Source: Acanthaster planci (Eukaryota; Echinodermata; Asteroidea; Valvatida; Acanthasteridae). Taken from it: 60,079 nucleotides of DNA. Location: assembly GCF_001949145.1 (NCBI RefSeq), contig NW_019091489.1:600813-660891 (forward strand), in the 5' to 3' direction. Positions within the stretch are counted from its first letter, which is position 1. Every line of letters starts with the position of its first letter. The translations under genes and the position numbers were made by a program. Positions 19,798 to 31,700 of the stretch are shown here, piece after piece. The notes below the pieces were generated by a model. It saw only the letters and a list, made by a program, of their open reading frames with translations. It did not search any database and was not told where the DNA came from.

Positions 19798-22700
19798 GTG
19801 ATCTTAACGAAGTTGAACAGTGCAGTTGCCACAGACAATGCAGATCTTGCCGTTAGCATATGCATTATGGTCATCGTTGTCATTATGTGTGTAATCATCA
19901 TCAAGGTAAGCCATGTGGTTGCAAATTCTAACTGTTTTCATTAATGCATGGAAATAGTATTATACCGAAAGTTATCAGCATTACATCATTTACATTGACC
20001 TTGACCATGGTTGTCTTCCCTTGCTGACACCTAAAAGAGTGCTAAGAGTGCAAAAATTGAGTGTTTTCGCTAATTTTTTTCACAACACATAGGCCTAAAC
20101 AAAGGTACGTAAACCTAAACATGTTCCGTGCATATATCTCGTGCAGACTTGTAAAAAGGGTATTTGATTTGTTTTATCTGAAAAAAAACAGAGTTTTTTT
20201 TATTGAAATCAGATTTCAAAAAATTGAAATCAGATTTTTTTTATTTGGTCAGCTTTATATGATTTTAGAGTGTACTTAGAGTGCGTTCAAAGTAAAGATG
20301 ATGGTTAAGAATAATTTTAAACACTTTTTTATTCTACCATGAACCCCAAATGTTTGCTCTTTAAATCAGTCACATAATTTTTGTAACATTTCATGGTAAT
20401 GGACATTGTCATAGACAAGTCTATGTATATATCATATATATACAGCCTTTAGCACTTCACAAAGAACTTCTGTACAATCAAAACGGTGATGGATTTCAGT
20501 AAATTTCCCAGTAAATGTCACAGGAAGGGGGTGTCTGGCAAATTTCACTCAAGGAGCTTCCCCAACTTGAGTATTCCATTTTTCCATGTACATCATAATC
20601 AGGAAAGCTTTGCAAATTCTAAGAAGGAAAGCCAGAATAAACCATCATGTAAGGACGCAAACTTGATCCCATATGGTACCATTCCGAAAAGTTGCCTACC
20701 AAAATAGCAACAGGATGCCGAGCCAAATGTAAAAAGTATGGCTATGAGTTAATGGTGCTTGTAACGCAAATGAAAGCGCATTACGACAAGTGGAACTTTG
20801 ATGTTGTGCCGGATGAACAGCATACACAAGGTAAATTATCCTTCTTGGTTTCTATGATTGCACCTTCATATAAATAAATAAATGTCAGTAAATAAAAATA
20901 AACATATTAAATAAAATCTCAAAGTATCTTCGAGACTGGCAATTTTGCTATCATGCAGTTTTTTTAACTTAGGGAGGCAGGATTTTATGATTACACATTT
21001 TCGGTGGACTTCTGATGGTTACTGCCCTTTCATTAAACATGTACACGGGGTTCACACTGTTAGCACTGCTCTAACTTTAAGATGAATGCATGAATCATGC
21101 CAGGATCAGCCAATCGCCTTGCTCTGCTCCGCGCCAGGCTAATACTGGGGGGCTGTATTCCTTTCAAGCAGTATTCGTTGCGTACTTTCCATGCCGCCGT
21201 GCGACCTTTGGAATCGAGTACGCCTAACTGAAATGTTAGTGGGTATCGATAAAACACAGCATGGTCTCGACCGCTTCCAATTCTTTGGCTGTGCAGAGCT
21301 AGGCGAGCTGTCAAGTTTTCTCGTGGATTTTTTCATTTATCCCTTTAGACTCCAGGGAAGAGATTAATCAGGTATTTTTTCCGTTGTCATAACTCATTAT
21401 CATATGCCAAAATTCGCTAGTTTATCCATTTGTGGTCGTAGGTGGGTTGTATCGAAGTGCAAGACCAAAATGAAATTCACGCGTGTAGAGTTTACTGTAG
21501 ATTGACACACTGGACATGTACCAATAAAGTGTACGTCACTAGTCGGTGTGTAGTTGGTGCCACGCAGGCCCCAGTTGCGCTCGTCATGTTGTGTATTTAG
21601 GCCCATTGTCTTTACCATGGGACACAATGTCAGTTTATCGCTATCTGGTGGTTCTTATCCATTCTTATCAGTATTTTCTCATTTATTTCCAAAAATGGAA
21701 TTTACACTTAAACCTACAGTTGCCGGGCCAGGCTGTAGGTAGGCACTGTAACATCTACGTGCTAATTGCTACTTGCTACCCTCCCCGTGCTAAATCCCAG
21801 CGTGGCTGTAGGCCTACATATACTTCCCCTTCGTGAGTAACCCTAACCCTCCTGGATCCTTCACCTGTTGGAGGATTGAGGAGGGTTAGGGGTAAGGGAC
21901 AATATATCCTTTACAGAACGTGTACATCTTTTTTGTTTTTTTTTCTATTTGGCGAAATTTCAACTCGTAATGGTGTGTCACTGATGCCATCAAGTACAAT
22001 TCATACATGTATTTTATTTTTGTATATATTCATTTGAAAAATGTGAGGTTAATTGCAGTTTTTTTTATTTTTACACAGTTATGTATGCGCCCCAAGTTGA
22101 AGTGCACCTCCAAGCGGCAAAAGAAGGACAGGTGGTAGTTGTTATGAGTAAACCCAGTTATGGCCAGCTAGGATAAATAGTGGAAATATGTAAAGGAAAG
22201 AAATAATTAATAATAAATAACATTCAAGGAAATAAATTCTTCGAATGGAAATATTAACACAATGAAAGAAAAAAGAGTTTGAACTTGTACATTGTACACA
22301 TTAAATTCAGTTGATAAAACGCATAATTCACCTTTGTGCTATAGACCTACAACATAATGATGTAATGCAGTATTTACCACGGTGCATTGTGGGTGAAAGG
22401 TGGGGATGTTGCAGGAACGCGTCGACGTGATCCGTTGTGTGTAACGTATACTATATGGCGTGTGTATCGATTTTACAAAAAGGAAAAATACCGATTATCG
22501 TCCGAAATGGTCCATGTGAACTGCTGTGTTCCATTGTGTTTATCAAGCACTCAGCGAACGCCGGAGCTGTGCTTTTTTAATCTTCTTTCAGAATCAATTA
22601 CCGACAAAGCCGAAACCTCTGGAGCTGGTCCTTCAGAAGCATCTGCATATTTTGCACTGGGTGCAAGTGCAGCAACTACATCTAGTAAATTTACCACCAA

Positions 22701-25700
22701 ACGACCAGCATCAAGTTACAAGAAAAATGTCTTGACCACTTAGTAATAAATACATCACCAAGCAAAAAGGAATTGCTCGAGGAACAAGTTGCCCGGAGGA
22801 TATTTGCATCAATTTTTATTTCACTTGGTGGAACACCCAGAATTTATTTGCAACAAATGTACAAAACACGGAAATGGAAAATTTTGAAGACAGATTAAAC
22901 GGAAAGACTCTGTGCCTTGGATGAGATGGATGGTCCAATGTTCACAATGACCCCATTATCTGCTGTACTGTGACCACTGACCATGGTGAAGTGTACTTGG
23001 TGGATACTGCAGATACCAATCTCACACTGTTCGAATATCTCACAGGGATCGCCGAAGCTTCAATACAGAAGGCTGAAAAGCAGTTTAACTGCAAAGCTGG
23101 CAGTATTGTTACGGATATAAATTATCAAATGTGAATGCAATGAGGAGAAAAATGAATGAGAGCGCAAATGTGGTGACATATGCAATGGGTGTTCTGTACA
23201 CATCTTAAACCTGCTTGTGCATGCCTTGGAAGTACCAAATAGTGAAGGAATGTGGTGAAGTACTGTAGGAATAACAACTTTGCCTAAGCAAAGTTGAAGA
23301 AGGAAAGAGGCAAGAGACCGGTCATGCCTCAAGACGTCCGGTGGAACACTATGTGCGACTGTTTAGACATATACATATCCATCCGGTCAAGTCTCCTCAA
23401 GCAATGTGACAAATCTGGGTCTAGCGCGCCAGGCAGGGCATACAGAGGCGTGTAAGGGCCACTTGCCAATTTTTTTTTCGAGATACTGCTCACCGTGGCG
23501 AAATACCATCTCGCGCCGGGCGAGTTAGCCAAAACTAGCTCAACTCGCTGCACACTAAGACCCAGTCTGGATATAGGACCCAATGATTCCGAGTACTCTA
23601 AGACTTCTAATCAAGGGTCCTGTATCACCCAACGTCCCCGTGACCAACAGTCTTCCAGATTTCCGGGAATAGTCGAACTTTTCCGAACTTATCCAGTCCA
23701 TATTAAATTCAGTTTAATGTCAACACCTTTTCTTTAATGCTCCTCAAAATTGTAATAAAAAAAGTTACAAAGATTAAAATAGAATGGTAGCCAAATGAGT
23801 AAAGGGAGAAGATAAAAGAGCATTCGGGCGGTATCGTTAATGTTCGGTTTGTGAGCTTTCCATGGTATAGCGGTCGGAGTACACCATCCACTACAAAGTA
23901 AAATTAGGGCAAAAAAACGCATTTTAGTTTTCAATCTAATGTGTTTTAAGCAAATTTACGCTGAAAAACTGTTCCCATTTCCAAAATATGTTCAAAATGT
24001 TTTATTTCAATCTGGAAAAAGTTTGGACTTTAAAAATTCGTTCCAATCTTGAAAAATTATGGCCTTGTATAAATTTCCGTTCTTTGAAAATTGATCATTA
24101 AAGATAAGTGTTGACGTTAAACTGAATTTAATATGGACAGGATAAGTTCGGAATAGTTCGACTATTCCCAGAAATCTGGAGGAGTGTTGGTTACGTGGAC
24201 ATCGGGAGACACAGGACATTATTTTGATTAGAGAAGTAGTCAGAGTCATTGGGTCTGGTATTCACACGGAGTCTTAATTAATATGCAGCGAGTTGAGCTA
24301 GTTTTAGCTATAACTCGCCGCGGCGAGATAGTAAATCGCCGCGGTGAAATAGTAAGTCGCTGCGGCGAGAGAGTATCTCGAAAACAATTTCTTTGCAAGT
24401 GGCCCTTATACCCTTCCGTAATATTCGTAACGAATATACAGCAAACTGTAGACTCGTTACGAATCTACAGTTATTATTTACATTAAACCACTCTTGTAAC
24501 GACACTCTATCATGAAAGTGTAGATTATTCATAAGAATGAACCTTAAACTGTACATTCTTTTTAAGAGGTTTGTCAGAATTCCCCTGAACACTCGGGCTA
24601 CTAGATTAGCAAATGCTTGTAGTACTTCATGCATATTCAGTAACTAGTTATTTTTCTGAACCAATTCACTTCCCAGGGCCATGGATTTCTTTGCCCACAT
24701 TTAAATTAACTTGCTACTTTGTTTGACAATACAGGCCAGGAAGCAGCAGCAGTATCCCTCCTCTGTTGTGAAATGCATACCGATCCCAATGCACCCAACT
24801 TCTTTGTGCGAGTGTTCACCAGGGGTTCATTAATGGTACTGAGGGTGATACATTAAATCATTGCAGTTTAAAGCCTTTAAAGCCAGCCTCCTTACACAAT
24901 TTTTAATACAGCCTGGGACATTAAAAAATACATCACAAAAAGTAAAAAAGGAAAGTTAATCCACTATTAAAAAGTGTGTGGAAACGGCTCTAATCAAGTT
25001 TTTGATGAAAAATATAAGGGTGATGCTAAACGTACGACAAAATATTTTCAAAATAAGACCTCAACCATACCCTGTTCACATATTTACTGGCATTTGAATT
25101 CATGCAAAATTTTAAGAGAGGCTGTATACATGTATCTTCGCCAACTCATGCTGTCCGCTCGATTGCCAGGAGTACCATACCTCATTAATAGGATTTGCTA
25201 GTGGCCGGAGGTAAAATGCAGGCGAGCACTTGTCAGACGTCGGTCGATGTTTGGTATAGGTCTCACAAATTGTGACAATACATCGGGAAAGGGTTATTTT
25301 TTTTCGTTCATATGCATCCACAACCTTTGGTTTTACTCTCGCGTGCCGTTGACATCCTTGGCGGTTTTTCGAAACATCTTCATATCTTAGCAGCCTGTTC
25401 CCATGATTGTCGGTGTGGAGAGTAGGGAGTTAATAAAGCGGGGTGCACTTTACTGGTCGGAGGGCAAAGTGCAGACCAATTATATACAGCATAGTGTCCA
25501 CCAGTTTTTCAGGTGTGTCAGTGCCAAGGTTTTCTCCAGACCATAGCTCAACTGCCTCGTCGTCAGTAATGACTTCTGTCTGCTTTTGTGGTGCCCTCCT
25601 GACAACTCAATCAAGCGGGAGTCCAGAGTGTATGAAAAATTTCCTCATTAGGGAGTTTCATACTTCTACCCTTCATTTTCAGACACATCTGCAAGGAAAT

Positions 25701-28700
25701 GATGAGCTAGTACAGTGTTTCGGCTGGGTAGTCCTATCCCTTTTCCTTCTTAGCCTCCATAACGAAGCTACAAAGAGAGTAACAAATTTCGTCTTTGGAC
25801 ATCTCAATTAAGTCTAACGCGTATTGGACTGATGCTTAGCTCCGGGTGTATAACGGCTGATCTATTTCTCTCCGCTTTCCACGCATCTGAAATCAGGGCG
25901 GCGCATCCACAATTTTGCTCGCTAGCTGTTGAAACCTATGTGAAATACAAAGGTGGAAAACGTTAAAAATGCTAATGCACTGTGTTCTGACCTCTAGTTT
26001 CGCAATCAACAAATATATCCATGGTGTAACAAACTGTGCCAAATGTTGAAATACATTGGGTTCTGAAGAGGATTCTGGCCCTATTTATTCATAAAGTGGG
26101 ACAATCAGAGTTACTTGAACATGAACTGGTGGCCAATCACTGCCCATTATTCTGACCAATCACAGCCACCTGTTTTAGCCAATCATGCAAGGAGGCAGAT
26201 TGCTTCTGCCAGGCAATGCTAATCTCGGAGGGAAATTCTGATGTGAGGATCATTCTGTCCCAGCATGTTGGGAAAGCTGGGTCAATTCGAACACTCTCTG
26301 TATGGAATAATTCTGGGAGCAGGATCAATTGGAATATTCTTTCTGTGGAATTTTATAAGACTGGCAGCTTGGTCATTCTGGTTAAAGCTGGGTTCATCAT
26401 CTTTTCTGTGGAATACATTTGCTGCGGATGACAGTGCATTGCAGGCTGCTGGATTACTGCAAGCACAGACTATCTGGAGAGCTGGGTGTTGGGGCCTCGC
26501 CTTCTTGGGATATCCTTGCTGTCCCAGAGTATGCTGGACAAGTGCTACTTGGGTGGAAACACTGGTGTGCTGTCCATCTGAAAATTACTGGGAATCACCT
26601 CAGGGATCCTTTGAGGCCAGGGTGTGGATGGAAAGCTGGAGTGTGCTGAACCTATGACCGCACTGCATGACATTTCAACTCAGCGGGACCACGCCTCTTA
26701 TTCAAAATCTAGTCGGAGGAGGGGAATCCTCTTTGCCGCCATTTGGTCGGCGTTGACTAAGCTATACTACTAGCATGATAACACGGCGGCGGAAAGCCAG
26801 CGAAACGGCTAAAAATAATAGGCCTAGGCCCAAAAAGGCTGCTAGATTCGGCCAGCAACCTCTACTGCGATCATCACTTGCCATGGTACAAGCTACCTTA
26901 GCTACCCAGCATGGCACCCAGGGAGGTGGACCCTCTTCCCATGAGTCCTACACAGATCACTATTTGGCAAGCATCGCACACCAGCGAGGCTGACAACCCA
27001 GGGGGGAGCTCAAGTGCACCAAACGTTATTACCGAACCAGCTGTTGGGCCAGGTATGCTAGCTTAGTTGGTTTTTCTGATACCATAGGCCAACTGCCCCA
27101 GTTGTTTTCCCCAAATCCCATAAGTATGCTTAGCATGTCTACCCTGTTAGGGTCCCTCCACCCTATTTCACTCAAGGAGAAGATGGGGAGGGGAGGGGTA
27201 TGTCGACTTGGCATTGCTCTATGCGGCCACCGCAATAGCTATGAGGGAAACTAATCCAGAAGTTGTATCCAGCTTGATTGGGGATAAGTTGGTGGTGAAA
27301 CAGGCTGTAAAGCTACCCAATAAAATCGATTCCTTTGACAAATCGCATTCTGCATATTGTATTTGTATGTCCGTCTTCCTCAGGAAACATCCATCTCGTT
27401 GGGCCAAACTGCTTAAATATGCAGAGACCATCCGAACGGCAGCCCTCCAGTTCCCTGGGTGGGGTTGGAAGGCCTGTGACGAACATTTCGTTTACGGCAG
27501 GAAGCCATTCCTGCTCGATCATGGGGGGTATTGTGGATTCAGAGCTCTGGCTCACTGTTGCCGCAACTGCAGTAGCAAGCAGCAACAATCCAACAGTACT
27601 GGTTCTAGTTTCAGTCAATCAGACTAGCAACCCCCAAAGCTAGGCTTTTGTTTTGCATTTAATAGTTTTAAGGGTTGCCACTTCTGCGGGTCAGATTACA
27701 TCATTCGCGAACGATTTTTAAACGTGGCGAATTTCGCACATGGAGCTTCCCCGACGGCAAAATAGTTCACTCTTTCCATCAGAATTATTAAAAAAAACTG
27801 CAGGATAACATGTGGATAACTTTTGTTTCTGTCATCTCTGGTAATTTTTGTACTCGATTCTGTTCAGAAAATCTATTCTTGCAGTTGATGGAACGAAACG
27901 AAAGAATTAAGGGGTTCAGCTGACGGCCTAAACGAAGTAAAGCTAACCAATCAGATCCCCCACAAATCATCCAATCAGCTGCTGCTGTGGACCAGACTCT
28001 CTGCCCGGTTCAAGCACTGCATGCATTTGTTTGGATGCGCCCTAAGCAACGTGGTATTCTCTTTTGCCGTTTCGACGGAAGTCCACTGACTCGTTACCAG
28101 TTCAGTACGGTATTAAGCAAAGCGCTCAACCATCTAGGACTCAATGGGCAAAATTTCTAAACACACTTGTTTCGGGTTGGTGCAGCAACAACAGCACTCA
28201 TTAAAGATTTAGGTCGTTGGCGCTCTGATACAGTGCTGCGATATATCCACCCAAACCCCTGGGCCAGTTGGAACTAATTTCTTCCATAATCACAGGTTTC
28301 ATGGCATAAATTTGTGTGTTTAGGCCCTACGACAGTCTGGATAATGGGTGATTCTATTGTTCGCCGTGCGCGTCAGCTTCTAGCTGTTCCTGTCAGGATT
28401 TATTAGAAAGGCAAGGGTGGAACTGGAGTGTGCGATCTCCCGGAATGCTACACTCCGTTAAGTCACATGACAAGATATAGTAATTATTCATATAGGTACA
28501 AATGATCTGGTTCGGTCGGCAAAATTTTCCTTATGACATTTTAGTGTGGTCAGTCATTCTTCCGCGCTTTTTTTTTACCATGAAGGGAATAATCAGGAAG
28601 CTATGGCATATTTCCGCCATTCCATTACCCGTTGGGCCAGATCCTCACTGTTTCTATATGATGGAGTCCACCTCAGATGGCACTAATCTCTTACTATCTG

Positions 28701-31700
28701 ACTTGCATAATTTCACAAATGGAGAATCATAAATTTTACTTTCGTAACTGGGGTAATTTCTTCGTATCTAAGCCTATAAAATTAATCAGCAACATGCAGA
28801 ATTTAAAAGGGTTTTCGGGATCTTATCTATATAGTATCTATATCTATATACAGGATGTCCGATTTGTGGCAACAATTCAATAACTTTGGGGATGGATTGA
28901 CTTGGACCTTCTGTTTCCAAGTGGTGATATTTGCCGTGTATAATAATAATAACACATTTCTTATATAGCGCATCACACAGCAAATCTCGATGCGCTTCAC
29001 AGAAATATTATGAAATAAAGCAATTAATGGAACAGGTGAGTTTTAAGTAGTGACTTAAATTCGTTTTCATTTTTGACAGTTCTGATATGGTGTGGGAGAG
29101 AGTTCCACAGCGATGGTGATGCATACCTTAATGAACGATATCCATAAGTCTTAGTGCGAGTGACAGGTGTTCTGAGCAGCAATGTTGAACTAGAACGGAG
29201 GGTGCGTTGTGGCTCGTATACTTGAATAAGCCTTACTTTTGAATAGTTCCGTGGTTTTCCTCATTTTTAATGTATATAAAGAGTTGTTCTGGAGTTTATA
29301 TTGCATTCTGGAATTGGTGAATTTTGATAATGTTTATATAATGATTGGTTTGGCTCGGCTTTTCTTTTTCCTGTTGGGGCATGCTCTGCATGCACGTGTG
29401 ACGGCCACTTCCTGATACATACAAGATGTGACATGTACCTTTACTGCTATGATGAATTTTACCAATGAAATTATTGTTGTTGGTAATGATGTTTGCCATA
29501 ATACACTCTAATTTGAAATTTGTAAGGGCTCAGCCACACCCTCTTATGTACCCAAGGGGGTGTGGTGTGCTATATGTTCCAAAGCACAACCAGCGCTGAC
29601 CCCAAAAGGTTGGATGGATCTTTTTATTATTTCATGATTATTCCTGGGGCCTGGAAGCCCATTCACTAATGGTTGGCCTGTAAGTCAAATGGCAACAGAT
29701 GTACATGTACATCGACCTGGGAGTCCTTTGTTTGTTTGATGTATGTTTTGGGGCCAACCAGCCCATATAACTGATGCCAGCTTTCCCAAAACAGATTAGG
29801 TATCTTGCAAAATAATAAATTGTGCTGTTGAAGCTGTGGCAAGATACAGAAAATCATTTGTCTTGAAGTTTGTTCATTTGTGAGTCCGGGTATAATGAAA
29901 ACACTTAATGTACTTATGCATTTTCTCATTACCAGTGAAGTACAACAATGGGAAATAGTTTAAGTCAGAGAGTAGACTCGGAACTGTAGATTCGTGCAGC
30001 ACGAATCTATAGTTCCTCGTCCATTTTCGACGTAAATTTAGGGCGTTATAACGTCAATTCGCTTCGCTTTTGCAATCGCCTGACGTATGACCGGCTTTAA
30101 CTTGGCATGAATGCAGTGGCGTGCTGGTAGTTTATTATTACACTATTAAGCGATGCTTGTTGATGTTGATTGTATGCATTTACACAAAGCCCAATTTGAA
30201 AACAATGAAACAATTATGTGGAATATGTGGAATAAATATTACATTATGTACATATCCACGCTTAATATGAGAATAGAATTGCTAAATGGGGTATAAGTTA
30301 CTAGTTACAAGAAATGATTTTGAGCACTCTGATATCTGACTTTTCTTTTTCAGGCTGTGGAGTCTCTGACAGCCAACATGCAAGTCAATGCTCGTACTTT
30401 AGCTGACCAGACCAGAGTTCTCAATAAGGAACGCAAACGTACTGATACTCTTTTGTATCAGATGCTTCCTAAGTCAGTGGTTGTCAGCCTAAAACACAAC
30501 CAGAACGTCAGAGCTGAAAATTTCGCAGAGGCTACCATTCTGTTTTCAGATATTGTTGCATTTACCCGTATCTGCTCGGAGAGTACCCCTTTGCAGGTGG
30601 TTGAGATGCTGAACAATGTGTACACCAACTTCGACAGTCGCATTGACAAATATGATGTGTACAAGGTGGAAACAATCGGAGACGCATACATGGTGGTCTC
30701 GGGTATGTTTTGACATTGCACTTCAATTAGTTTAAAAAAACGAAATTGAAGATGAAGTCCACAAAAAAGGTCACATATAATTTGAAGCTTCAGTTCAATT
30801 CCTCCCCTTTTTATCTTTGTCTGGCCTGAAACGAATTATACCAATATCGAAGATTCTAAACCAAAGTTCTCACCAAATCGACCACGAGCACGAAATCCAA
30901 TCGTTTCGAAACTTCGAAGGCTTAGTATCGGTTGACATTTTCATCACAGATAAATCACTCACTCGAGTAATGTATTTTCTTGAGGGAAAATAATTTATGG
31001 AAGAACGAATAAAAGAACGGAAAACAGTAAACACTGCATTTCGTGGTGTTTAAAGACTGTGTTTATTTTGGTTTTGGTTTGTCAATCTACTCATATTGTT
31101 GACATTTAGTGCGAGATAATCAAGTCGCAATCAGGCACTGTTTTACTGTCGATGCAGAAAATTTTAGAAATTCACTTTTCTGGAAGCACCAGCATGCCCG
31201 AAGTATGATTATTACCGCTTTGAATTCTAGGTATGTGACTGCATCAACTTTAAAGTATTCTATTACAAAAAAGACAATGAATTGATTGCAGAGGAGAAGG
31301 GGGTGGAAGATTCCTTTTGCCAAATGTTCCCTTTTTTATAAGATATAAAGTTCTCATGAGTTGAAGAGTGGAAATTAAACCGCAACTTCCCTGGATGTTT
31401 AATTGTTTCAGGTGTATCACCTTGGGCCTCTTCATATTAAAGTGGTGTTTACCTTTTCATGTCAGGTTTGCCACAACGCAATGGTAACAAGCACGCTAGC
31501 GAGATAGCGTGCATGGCTCTGGACTTGCAGAAGTGCATTGAGGAACTGGTCATCCCGCATAAACCTGGTACTAAGATGACTCTTCGTATTGGAATGCACA
31601 CAGGTAGGACCTGGAAATGAACATATTTTGTTTCAGACATAATTACTTTGTAAGAAATATTTTAAAATGTTAGATTTTGATTTACCACAAAGGGGGCGAA

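Noticed and set aside
26265-26657. 130-residue Trp/Leu-rich plus frame
   Set aside because: Made of irregular short repeats, with no splice sites or family motifs. Likely non-coding intron sequence.
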